Part shown: one piece after another, positions 45,301 through 56,100 of the stretch
How the letters are laid out: every line of letters begins with the position of its first letter
Position numbering within the stretch: the first letter of the stretch is position 1
Source of the DNA: Phragmites australis
Lineage: Eukaryota > Streptophyta > Magnoliopsida > Poales > Poaceae
Assembly (NCBI RefSeq): GCF_958298935.1
Contig: NC_084921.1
Coordinates: 47,169,001 to 47,233,000, forward strand
Direction: 5' to 3'
Length of the DNA: 64,000 nt
Made by a program: the position numbers and the translations under genes
The notes under the pieces: model-generated
Seen by the model: the letters and a program-made list of their open reading frames with translations, nothing else
Database searches by the model: none
Told to the model about the DNA's origin: nothing

Positions 45301-47483
45301 TTAGCTAGCTGTGGTAGCATAAACTTTAATCAAGTTCAAAACCATAATACTAAGGATGGATATTGAATTGTAGAATGGTAGGTCAAGTTTGGACAGACCA
45401 AGAGCACTTCCTAAATCCCACATGAATAGGAAACTGGAAGTTAAAAATGTTCATCTGTCCATACCGCTATTAGTTTTACCACTAAATTAACCTAAAATAT
45501 TTATCATAAGCTACACAATTTAAGATGCAGTGCATACAAAATCTTTTGAAATTAACCTCTATTAATTTTGTTGTTGGATACATGAAAGTTTGATCCTGTG
45601 TTACAGTAACCATTGAAACAATTTATAGCTGGAAGCAGCCACTGAGTTTACTTTTATCATAATTATGAGAAATCTGATTAGTATGCATAATGGAACAGTG
45701 GACATATATCACCTCACTAGGAAAAAAACCTATCAAAACAGTGGATTTTGAACTCTCTTATAGCACAAGATTTTAGGAAGAAACATTAAGGAAGCTATGC
45801 TTATCAAATTGGCATAATTAGGTGAAAATAATAGAGCACAAAATTTACAAAAAGCACAAAAAAATTATAACTTATTAGTGGAGAGAACAAACAGTTTGTG
45901 GAATCTAACCTTCTGAGTTTGATACTTCCACCGATAATCCTTCTATTTTATCTTATATTTATTATATTCTGTTTATGTTGAGGTTACGAACCTTACAAGC
46001 ACGTTGAATACGCATATACAACATGCATATCAACACAAGTTAAAGACCACAAGTATGCTTCTCCTAAGGCTCTTATAATCATGAAAAGCACATAAAAACT
46101 ACAGCAAGGAAGAGATAATGGGTAGAAATGAACTAACCCGCTTGCCCTTTCAATAGAAGACGAGGCCGACGACCTTTTCTTTGTAATCTCAAACTTGAGA
46201 TACCCAGAGCCAGCAATGCCAAGCCAAGAACAATACCAAAACGAAGTGCAGAGGTACTTCCAGTCAACATGAAGTTGAGGGAACCCCCTACAGCAAGAAA
46301 GGTACCTACAGGAGACAACACAGGTGCATGAACAACTTTAACCAAATGCTAACAGGGCAACAGCTAATTGACAATGCAACAGATGATCTATCAAAGACAT
46401 TTTTTCCCACAGTGAAATAAGTTTGTCAACACTCAGTGTGTGAAATGAATTGTCGTTGAAAATTCCACCAATGTAGAGCACTTTTACATACCGAAGGGAA
46501 TGCCCACATGATAATCCTTATACTGTGATGGCCAACTCAAACTGCCAAGAGCCCTGAATGTCTCGGTGATATCCTTGATTGAATCTGGGGAGTTCTGAGC
46601 TGCCATCATTAGATATTCCTGTCCCTCCTGGCGAACCTCCGTAGCCATCACGCTGAGGTCCTTCTGGGCTTTGTCTGCCTGGATCTTCAGCTTCTCTGAG
46701 GCTTCCAACAGCACCTCCCTCGTCCTCTTGGAGTAGACATCATATGCCTGCATTGAAAGGGCCTGCATTCGCAGGGCCTCTGCCTTGAACTGCTCCAGCA
46801 TTACCTTCCAAGCTTCCTGGGCCTCCTCGGGCTTTATCTCGCCGTTGCTGTTATCCTTGTCATCCCCCACCTCTGAGCCCTCCTGAATCAAGCAGTAGAA
46901 TAGATAACTTGAGCACCAAAATTCAGCCACGAAATCATGAAATTTAGCATAACAAATTGACCCAAAGACCGTAAGTAATGCAGTAATCGCAATCAACATC
47001 GGCGTAATATGACAAAGATGTCGCATTGGCAATACTCTACGCATTACATTCAGGACAGTCAAATAAAGCACCTGAATTAACAAATTTGTCAAAACACGCC
47101 AAAAGTTGTGGCGTCGACCAACTGAAACTGCGCAGATCAGATAGACACAAACAAAACAGACACGCCTGAAAAAGAGGCAATCTCGCCGCTGGAAATAGCA
47201 ACAAGCGCAAGGATCTCGGAGAGGGTTGACTCACGGTTTCCTCCCCCGCGAGGGCAGCGACGACGCGGCGACCCCGGAGTGCGCCCCTCCCTGAGAGACA
47301 GTGACCGGCCGAGACCGCCCGGAGCGAAACCTCGAGGCGGCGTCGAGAGGCGGAGAACGAGGAGCGCGCGAGGCGTAGGGACGGGGCGGATGCGAGGGGG
47401 TGGAAGGCCGCCGCGCCCGCGCGGGCGGGCTGGACGGGGCTCGGGAGCGGGGCCGCTACGGCGTGGACAAGAGATGCGGCCAT
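42317..47483 (-). CDS. FAX3: FATTY ACID EXPORT 3-like plastid protein (Tmemb_14 family)
   Basis: FAX proteins sit in the plastid inner envelope and help export fatty acids. Six exons join in frame: 47483-47235, 46882-46492, 46305-46138, 43444-43398, 43297-43260 and 42401-42317, giving 325 aa; every intron is GT-AG. Residues 1-60 are rich in Ala, Arg and Ser, as a plastid transit peptide should be. Residues 84-195 form a charged helical region (EAWKVMLEQFKAEALRMQA), the apolipoprotein-like part reported for FAX3-type proteins. From about 205 a TMEM14 domain follows with glycine-rich membrane helices (GIPFGTFLAVGGSLNFML, LGLALLALGISSLRL). The last exon ends AAFYIYRIATGG. The length is close to Arabidopsis FAX3. 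The third intron is 2.7 kb and contains foreign gene DNA. Assignment to FAX3 rather than FAX2 rests on length and the helical region. Confidence 0.85.
43505..44990. other. Probable insertion in FAX3-like intron 3 bordered by GATACGGATA-type motifs
   Basis: Near 43518 the plus strand reads CGATACGGATACGGGGATAC. Near 44872-44910 it reads GGATACGTATCCAAGCC, then ATATCCGTATCAGATAC, which is roughly the inverse. Between them lies the gamma carbonic anhydrase fragment and GC-rich DNA unlike the A/T-rich intron around it. This may be a DNA element that carried a gene fragment, but no clean target duplication was found. Confidence 0.35.
44308..44415 (-). pseudogene. Exon 1 fragment of a mitochondrial gamma carbonic anhydrase-like gene
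   Basis: From an ATG at 44415 the minus strand encodes 36 residues: MAGLGKAMYAVGFWIREIGQ and then ALDRLDYRLQGNYFHE. This is the characteristic start of plant gamma-CA subunits of complex I. The next codon is TAG, where the family has Gln, followed by A and GTAAGC, a good splice donor, so a CAG-to-TAG change is likely. The upstream DNA to about 44700 is GC-rich and C/T-rich like a leader and promoter, and downstream DNA to about 44040 looks like the first intron. No later gamma-CA exons follow. It lies in the FAX3-like intron on the same strand. It is a captured or duplicated 5' gene piece, not a working gene. Confidence 0.72.
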
Positions 47484-47989
47484 CGGGAAGGGTGGGGCGT
47501 CCGCACCCCTTCGGGGAGGGAGACGGGACTCGGGAGGGTGGCGAACTGGCGACTGGCGAGGGGCAGCGGTGGAATGGAGCAGACGGCGGAGGCGGCGAAC
47601 GGCACGAAGGGGGAGTTCTGTGGGGGTTTCTTGGGGGTCTTTTGAGGGCTGTTTGGTTCAAGTACTAAGGTTGCCAACATGTGCTATAATATTTTGTTAA
47701 ACCTAGTTAAATTAAGGTTAGACAGCTAAATTAAATGCTATAAGTCAGATCATGTTTGTTTTAGCTGGGATCGTGGAAAACAACTCGTAGATTATAGATC
47801 GTAAAAAGTCGAAGGTCAAAAATTAGTAGTTGTTTGGTAACTTAGATTATAGGAGGTTGGATTGCTACTTTTTAATATTAAAAGTCTGTAATGCTCTTAG
47901 TTGTTTTGGATATCCTATTTATTTCTTTGATCAGACTCGTAGAATATTTATAAAAATAAAAATACTTAAATAAATAGCAAAAGATACAT
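47484..47989. other. Upstream region of the FAX3-like gene
   Basis: 47484-47650 is GC-rich and presumably holds promoter and leader. Large plus-strand frames across 47279-47668 are antisense to exon 1 and not genes. From 47646 a GGGCTGTTTGGTTCAAG motif starts A/T-rich MITE-like DNA, with no coding region. Confidence 0.5.
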
Positions 47990-50215
47990 TATCTATACAA
48001 ACTTGAATTTTTTATCCATACAAATATCCTCTAGGGGGTTGGTGAAGATAGAGGCGTACTCTAGGTGTCGCCAAAACATGTCGTTGAAGTAGGAGGTGAG
48101 GTTGGTGTGGAAATACTCGAGGGTGTCGAGGGTGGATGTAGCGAAAATGATTTTATTAGGGTATGATTTGTGATTTTGGTGATTAATAATAATATAGTCA
48201 TTGTGACTAACATGTTTGTCAAGAATATATGTTTGTAAGTCTCATGGATACAATACATGAAAAAGTCATCGCAGTCGGGACAAAGTTTAATTGAATTGGA
48301 GTAGTCCTAAGAGAATTAATCTCACCGGATAGTCCGATGCAAAGAAGTTTGTATTCACCGGAACTTTATGTTCAGAGACTGTTAGCCTCACTGAAAAGCC
48401 TGATGCTATATGTGTTAAACTCCCCGAAATATTTCTGGTAAATGGGAGAAGACTGAGGACCTCACAGGATAGTCCAATGATCTGCACTGGATAGCACCGA
48501 AATATTTTTTGCAGAGAAGAATACAAATACAAAGATTGAAGATCAACCCACCGGAAGGTCAGGTGCTTGGTTTATACTCACCGAAGTATAGCACCAGAGT
48601 ATTTCTTGCAGAGGCGACTGCAAATATTGAAAAATAAAGAACAAACTGCGGGACAATCCGGTGCTTGAAGATTAATGCACCGGAGTATTTTATAGAGAAA
48701 AAGTGGTGCGGTCTGGCTCAAGATAACTCACAGGAATGTCCGGTGATATATTTGAAGGCACACCGCAATATCTGGTGTCCACAGAGGCTTTGAGTGGAGT
48801 TCTCACAGCTAGTTTTTAAGTTTGTACTTATTGGATGATCTAATATTAGTAATATTGTCCTCACCGAATTATCCGGTGTTAACAGCTTTTCTGAGCCATT
48901 AGAAAAATAGCTAGTTAGCGGGTTTGAGACTATAAATACCCCTCCACTTAGACATTTGACGTGTGACATACTGTTGGAGTCTAGAAAAAGCTCATATACA
49001 GTTAAGAAGATATCCAAATCAACAAGGTGCTTAAAATGATCATCCAAGACGATTAAACACAAGACTAGAGAGTGTTTACTACTTATAGGTCTAGAGTGAG
49101 TTGTAGCTAAGTGCTGCTACTTGAAGAAGAGATCAACGAGTGATCCTAACTTGTACAAAGTGATACATTAGCGTCTTGGAGTCTTGGTGACTCGCCGGTA
49201 TCTTGGGCTTTGGTGGCTCAAGCTTGTTGATCCTCCGACTTAATGTGGAGCGACGGTAAGACATGTGTATAGGGATGCAGAGACCCTTGCCTTGGTGGCT
49301 CAAACTCCGAAGTGATCACGACAGCAAGTGACCGGAAGAGAGGTTAGTGATGAGACTTTACCTTAGTGGCTTGATGGCTCATCGTGCTTAAGACCTTATC
49401 TTTGTGACTTGGTAGCACAAGAGCTGTGACAGGAAGAGACTTGGTGACCGGGAGCATATCCTTTATGAAACTCTAAAGTGGACTATGGATGATATTCATG
49501 CCATTGATATCATGGGATAAAAATCTCTTGTACCGAGTTTGTCTCTCTATCTTATTTACGTTTCCGTATTTACATACTTACAATTTATCTTACTAGAGTG
49601 TGTTGCAATTCTCTTAAGCGGTAGAGTAGCATACTAGATAAACCTAGATCATATTTATATAGAAATTAAGATAAATTTATCTTGTGAAATTTTTGGAGCC
49701 ATTTAGTTTAGGTTTCTAAGTATCCTAATTCACCATCCCCTCTTAGGATGTCATCATTCCTTATAGTGGCATCAGGGTCGAGGTCGATGGCTAAGAGGCG
49801 GGTTACATCATCCACGAGGAGGAGGTCGGAGTCAAGGTAGAGGACGCAAGAGATAGAGTGGGGAGGAGGTCGACGAGGTAGGTGCGGGCGTAGTTGAGAG
49901 GCTGGTCGAACGCGCGGTGGACTAAGGAGGAGATCTTGCTACAGGCAATGAAGCGGTGAACATTGGCAGGGAGCATGGGGAATGCCACGACAGAATGCGG
50001 TGTGCTGGGGAGGCCGAGGAGGCGACAAAGTGGGAGGCGATGGACTCCAGGCAGGCGGCGTGACGGAGCACGAAAAGGACGCCAGTGAGGGAGCCTCGTA
50101 GGTAGGTGGCGTCCGGCGTCATCGCGATGTGGATCGTTGGCGCGCTAGCGTAGGCCATGTCGTTGTGGAATGCCAGCGCCTCTCGGAACTCCGGCAGCTC
50201 CCCGCGGTGAGGAGG
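47990..50215 (-). pseudogene. GATL-type galacturonosyltransferase-like (GT8) pseudogene, split by an LTR
   Basis: The minus strand from about 50215 encodes a GT8/GATL amino-terminal half: ALAFHNDMAYASAPTIHIAM, then TPDATYLRGSLTGVLFVLRHAA, with a frameshift near 49980, then FDQPLNYARTYLVDLLP, a second shift, and LYLDSDLLLVDDV with the DxD metal site near 49820. An LTR then interrupts. Beyond it, at about 48140-47990, EYFHTNLTSYFNDMFW continues the family pattern. The rest of the enzyme is absent. Real GATLs are Golgi enzymes for pectin or xylan synthesis and are usually single-exon. This copy has at least two frameshifts and an insertion, so it is not functional. Confidence 0.75.
48155..49772 (+). 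mobile_element. Solo LTR (Copia-type) inside the GATL pseudogene
   Basis: The start near TGATTTGTGATTTTGGTGAT and the end with CACCATCCCCTCTTAGG just before 49772 are the ends of the same type of LTR as at 4351-5986, here in plus orientation. ACCGGATAGTCCGATG-like palindromes occur at about 48325, 48650 and 48865. GATL frame lies on both sides. The ends are approximate, because the bases after the LTR (AGTGGCATCAGG) resemble both GATL coding sequence and a tRNA primer site. Confidence 0.65.
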
Positions 50216-51888
50216 ACCACGTGGTCCATCGGGTGGGATCAGTGGCCAATGGCAGGGGTGGGTAATTTTGAGCCAATTTTGATGAGCAGTTCAGTAAAAT
50301 AGAGTTTCATAATCTATGGAAAGTTGAGGGAGACCAGCTTATTGGATTGCAACAATCCAGGATGTGAATTGTTAGAATCTACGGTAAAAAAGCTGCTTGT
50401 TTGTTTCAGCTTGGGATTCTAAAAACTAGAATACACAATTTCCAACTGAAATAAATAGGGCCCTAGCCATCGAGGAGGAATTACACATGGGGTCCTAATA
50501 GCAATTTTTTTTTACCATAATTATAACTACAACTAAATGGTTGTTTAAATTGGTTAAACCTACCTAACTTTAAACATGATAAAATGTGACAAGCTGTGAG
50601 AACCAATCAGATCCTTATCCAGTTTTCTATCAGTCGGAGTCGAGCGGGCGGGTGGGCAAGGTTTGTTTGTTGCGTGTTGGGTCTGCTATCGGTGGTGCTT
50701 TTGCCAGGGATTTCTTTCGGTTTCTCTCCTTTGCTTTCGACTATATTTTGATTTTTGAAGTGCCAGGACAAATTCTTTGGGACCGTGAGACAACGCTCGA
50801 GCTCCTCATCATCCGTCCGTTCGCATCTAAAAATTTTGCATCGTCAAATCGGCATAATTCTCAAACATCGAATTCTCACTGTGCTAGTTCATTTTGTTTG
50901 CCCACTTCACTCCAGAAGACCTTACTACTAAAAACTTTTGTGAAACTCTAATCTAACCACATATTCTTTAATCTAACATCTAGACTAAAGAGCATAGAGA
51001 AAGAGAATGCATATATCATTACAGAAAAAAAGATCTTTTATAAACCTCGATATTATAGAATTAGCTACTCTTCGCTCCGGTCAAGCCGCTGCTCGGGGAA
51101 CAAACTCGTTTATGTTCTTGAGAGGTTTTCTATTTGATATTTCTGTGTGCTTTTATTTAAAACTGTGGGGCCCGTAGAATGATGTGGGCATATGGCACGC
51201 CTGACCCTCAATTGCGAGTTGAGGTGTCCACCCGGGGATACTGGAGAGGAAACACGTAGCTCACTGGAACAAAAAAACTTTAGGGGCGGTAAGGATCTCT
51301 CCTTGGACTCCCTAATATCGTTTGAACCTAAAGTACATTATAATATAAGAGATATAAAATTTAGTAGATATTTTTTATGTATTTAGATGAACAATTGATG
51401 TTTACAATGGAGTATCTTCTTAGGTAAGGATTCCGGTTTCATAAGAAAGTAAGAATAAGTAAAATAGCTCATACCAAATACTCTAAAAGAGTAAGAGATA
51501 TGTCGCTAAATTGCAAATATGTGCATATATTACTGTGTTAGTGAGATGTTTGTCTATAGGTTTAGCGCAATGCGAACTCGGGGAGCCAAAGGAGAAAATA
51601 ATGTGGATGAAAATGCCTTCCTCTTCGCTTGAAAACACCATAAAGACCAAAAGCATAGACTAACCTTTTTTCTTCAAGGCTGTATACTAACCACCACCCA
51701 ATGAATCAAATGATTCCAAATCCGATCAACCACCTGTCTGTCTTTGGTGTTGATTCGGCTGTCCCTCCTCCGATGGCCTCTCCAGCACCAGAGCGAGTGG
51801 GAACAAATGGAACGGCGCCTAGAGATAATGTACTAGGTTTGTCTATGTTAGTGTCTTCGAGGACTTAGTTGATGCGAAGGTCACCTAG
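50216..51888. other. Intergenic DNA, no supported gene
   Basis: 50300-50465 is MITE-like, ending in AAATAGGGCCC, and its TGTTTGTTTCAGCTTGGGAT block resembles a block at 47753. A 121-codon plus-strand frame at 50586-50951 has no recognised domain. The rest is A/T-rich. Confidence 0.45.
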
Positions 51889-52390
51889 AAAAAAAATCCA
51901 AATTACCCATCTAAACTACTTTAGTGTTCAGATAACCCCTCAAACTTTAAAATTGTTTATTTAACTCCTGTAACTTTAAATATCGGATCATAAAACCTCT
52001 GAAGTGATTTTTCTTAGTGGTTTTGCTGACGTAGTGACGATTTTACTTACATAGCAGCCCACGATGTCATATTTTTCTCGCTCACCTCTCTCTTGTCAGT
52101 CTCTCTCTCCCTCCCATCGTCCTCTCCACTCAAGCTGGATGACTTAAGCCATATATGATGAGCTCAGCCAATACCCAACTATCTCGGTTCAAAAATGCGA
52201 GAGAGAGAGATAACGTGGTAGTCACATGGTAAAAACAGATGGTGTAGTAACCATGTCATCAAAACCGCTATTTTAAACCACTCTAAAGATTATGTAATCT
52301 GATATTTAAAGTTAAAGGGTTTTAATATACGGGAGTTACTCGAACACTAAGAATAATTAAAATGAGTAATTTAGATTTTTTTTTTCCTAG
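51884..52390. mobile_element. Foldback MITE, 497 bp, flanked by CCTAG
   Basis: The element is 51889-52385. The left arm starts AAAAAAAATCCAAATTACCC and contains TTTAGTGTTC; the right arm is its inverse, with CGAACACTAA and ATTTAGATTTTT. Pairing extends roughly 170 bp from each end with mismatches, around a CT-rich middle. CCTAG occurs at 51884-51888 and 52386-52390. The 5-bp duplication does not match the 9 bp of Mutator or 8 bp of hAT, so the superfamily is left open. Confidence 0.65.
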
Positions 52391-53164
52391 CTAAAATATA
52401 AGCTATTGCAAGTTACAATTCAAGGTTTCAAGTCCTAGATACTTGATAGTACGCGGATGTAATCACCGCAATAATAAATAAAAAATCAGAAAACAAACCA
52501 CAGCACCATTGCCTGATCTCCAACATCAACCATGTGTCGCTGAATCCCAGAACTACCAAACCCAAAGAAACAAAAAATTTGTGCCTCAGAGCGAAACCTT
52601 TGTGAAGGTTGAGGGGTCAAAAGCTAACAGTCAAAGGGTTCATCTGTTCCTTTTGGTTCAAGAAAAGCAAATGGTGGATAAATCTCGAGGTAGTGTTAAT
52701 GTGCCGCAAAGAAACAGATTCCAAACATACAATGCCTCTGGCAAACTGTTACGGTGAGACACCAGATGCAGGAGATGCAAAAGGAGCTCCACAAGAAAGA
52801 AATCAATGCTCTAGTTCCATGCTAACTCTCCAACCAAGCAAGGCATTGGTTCTAACTCTACAGTAATGAGATACGTGGTCCTAAAAAGAGCCACCAGTAA
52901 GAAAATTTGTCGTCCCTACTCTCTTCAGTCTCTTGCCCAACACAGAACTGCGCGCACCAAGGATATTTGATTTTTGCGTGAAGGTATACATTAAAAAAAA
53001 TCTGTGCATAGCCACTAGTAAAAAATTGCTTACAGATATTAGAAGTCTTCTGAAATTTAGCAACACTTAATATGGGCAAAACAATATGCAAGGCAAAATG
53101 GTACAGCCACCTCGCATGTGTTTTAGTACGTCAATGTGTGCAATCAACACGTCTAATGAGCTGC
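52391..53164. other. 3' flank of the AIMP1-like gene
   Basis: The region next to the stop at 53165 is presumably 3' UTR. Plus-strand frames at 52509-52866 show no known domain. Confidence 0.45.
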
Positions 53165-56100
53165 TCACTTAATGTTCGCGTTTGGAATTGAAGATCTACA
53201 TGGACCAGCTGATGTAGTAAAGGGTATCCCTTTGAATGTTGCAATTCCATTCTCGTCAGTACGAAGATGCTGGATGCATATTACAATGAAGTTAGTGACG
53301 AGTTGACAACATGTACACCAATAAATATGCAACATCATTCATCAAAGAATAACAAAAATGGTATTTGAATTGTCTGTATGTGATGCCTGAGTATGCTAAG
53401 TTAACAAAAGGGGACAAAATTGATTGAATTTATCCAAACCATGCTGGAAGGACAACAAACCTTTGAATGATCAATAAACGGGGGAAAAGGTGAATGGAAC
53501 ATCATATGACAAGTGATATAACATCAAACAAAAAAGGCCACTGGTAAATGTGTACCGGTGTAATCTTGTCCAGCTGCTTTTTCTTTGGATTTAGAACATC
53601 CTCAGGCTTCCCGACGAACCTACATGTGAAAGATAATTTAATCGAAAACAAGTGAAAGATAAAAAATTGGTAAACAATATCTTTGTTAAATATGCAGGCC
53701 AAATACAAATCATAAATCTAGAGGAACAACCTAGCGAAAATTGACAAAAGTATTAAACTGCGCTCTTTAATTTCAAAAGTGTCCACAACCACGGCAAATT
53801 CTTTATGCTACAAAACACCATGTGTCTGAACCAAAATGCCAATCAAGCTGAATTACAATTTCCCCCTAAAATGGTAATAGAAAACCTGTTACCTGAGTTC
53901 ATTCAGATTACACTTCTAAGTTCTCTACTGTTCTTATGAGAAACTCAGCTTGTACAACTTGTATACATGTTCATGAGTACAAATTGGGACAGTTAGACAG
54001 AATAAATGCTATATAGAACCGCCCAAGCAAGTCTTCGAATAGAAGATATCGCGTCTATAAGACAATTCTTACCCAGCAAATGAAATGTGTTCTCCCACCT
54101 TGGCTCCTTCTGGAGGAATCAAGGGCTCCACAACTGTAAGATCTTGAGTTGAAGCACACAGGACCTGGCCATATGATTAATGCAAAAAACAATATCTCGA
54201 AATGAAAACCTCCCAACAACAAAAAGGCACTTACTGTTTGGACCAGGAGTTGAAAAACTTTACAAAGTTCAATGGTACTACTTTGCTGACCAAATAAAAA
54301 TGCTACTGTGTTTCGATAGAACACAAGAGATGTAAATGACTAAGTGTCCCACTTCAGAACTTAAACTACCTGCCGAGAGCTTCACATTAGAATAAACATT
54401 TATAAAGTAGTTTGTTATTTTCTTATGCTATATTAATATTTAAGTTCAGTGCATAGGGCCTGGCTATGTACAGCAGACATCAAGCCAAGCTTGAAGCTTG
54501 TATTCCTCCATGGTAGTATTTTGGGAAAAGTTGATAAACCAATTAACCAACTAATAGTTACATTTCAAGATGTTTTGCTGAGCTATACAAACGCAACTAC
54601 AACAGACAGGGCATACCAATCCAGCAGACATGACATCCCGCAGCTTCCCAGGCTTCACATTCGTGATTAAAACAACATGCCGATTCTGAAAAGGAAATGC
54701 AGGTGTTTATAACAAAACACAGCAACCTCAGAGAGAGCAAAATGGTTGAGAGTAATTCCAGTTCCTTCGTGCTGCTAACTACTCACAACAAGTTCATCCG
54801 GGCTGTAGTATTTTGCAAGACCACTAACAACTTGACGCACATTGCCATCTCCCAAATCTATCTCCTCCACCAAAAGGCTGCAACAGAATGTTAGATTGAA
54901 GACTAAAACAGAACAATTGAGAAAAATTCGAAATGTTACAAAAGTCCAAATATACAGAACCTGTCAGCAGATGGGTGCTTCCACGCTTTCCGGATAAGGC
55001 CAACCTGTATATTGAGGATACTGATATTGCACTCCGAATCCTTCTCTGCAGTTTTCTCTGGAGCCTTCTCTGCAGCTTTCTCTGTTGTTTTTCCTGTAGA
55101 CTTAGCTGCTACTTTATTTTTCTCACCAGAGTGTTTGTCGTTTTTCGCAGCATTAGGATTCTCTTTATCTTCAAGAGCCTTACTCTAGTGTCAAAACAAG
55201 AAAGGATCGACAACTTATCTAAAAAAGGACAACTTTACAGGAAAGTAGTCTCAATAAATGGTGCTCGAAAATGAAATCAGCATTGCTATTCCAAAAACTG
55301 TAAACGATTAAACACGTCATATATCCTAGTACAAAACAATAACAATAGGAGATTTGCAGTCCATCTAATTCTGCGATGGACTGCACATGTAACTACATGA
55401 ATCACAAAATTGCAATGAATTTGAATATGCAATACTGAGGCCATAAACTGGTGCAAGAGAAGAGATGAAAATGCAGAAAAATAATAAAATTACACTCAAA
55501 TCTTTACGGCAGCATGAGCCGCAAAATACCTCCCAAAAGTACTGGCCCAGAAGAGCTGATAAGTAATGAGAATTTGTATAATTACAGAATAAACTACCTC
55601 CCCTGCAGCTTTCTTGGAGTCAGCACTTCTATTTGATTTGTCAGAGATCTTCTGTCCTGAAACTGCTTTCTTCGAACTTGGATCAGCATCTCCTTTATCG
55701 GCTTTCTTTGGATGCTGTCAAATAGAATAAGGAAATGGTATGATTACTTTGGTGATCTCAACACAATCTTTTTTTCAAAGAACATTTTGAAGGCAACCAA
55801 AAAAGGAAATGTTAGGTTATCGTCTTAGCATTTCTCTGCGGATAACATTTTTCCAGCGCCTTCAGTAGCATAGAAGTGGTTTTGAAGTCACTCAGATCAT
55901 ATAATTAGGTAAATTAACAAGTACAGGATTTATCATACCAAACACATACATGAATTTTAAAACTATAAACAGCAGCAGCGTATGGTTAACTTTTCATAAT
56001 TTCCTACTGAATTTGAAAGCTCATATAATAATGAAATTTGAACCGAGAATATAATATATTTCCAGGGCACCCCCCGGAAAAATTACTTACAGAAGGTGGA

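Noticed and set aside
47279..47668. Plus-strand 129-codon and overlapping frames
   Set aside because: They are antisense to exon 1 and leader of the FAX3-like gene in GC-rich DNA; no domain.
49773..49790. tRNA-Met-type primer binding site after an LTR end
   Set aside because: AGTGGCATCAGGGTCG also reads as GATL coding sequence in frame, and no gag follows; kept only as an ambiguity.
50586..50951. 121-codon plus-strand frame
   Set aside because: No recognisable domain, no homology to neighbours, and a composition like surrounding non-coding DNA.
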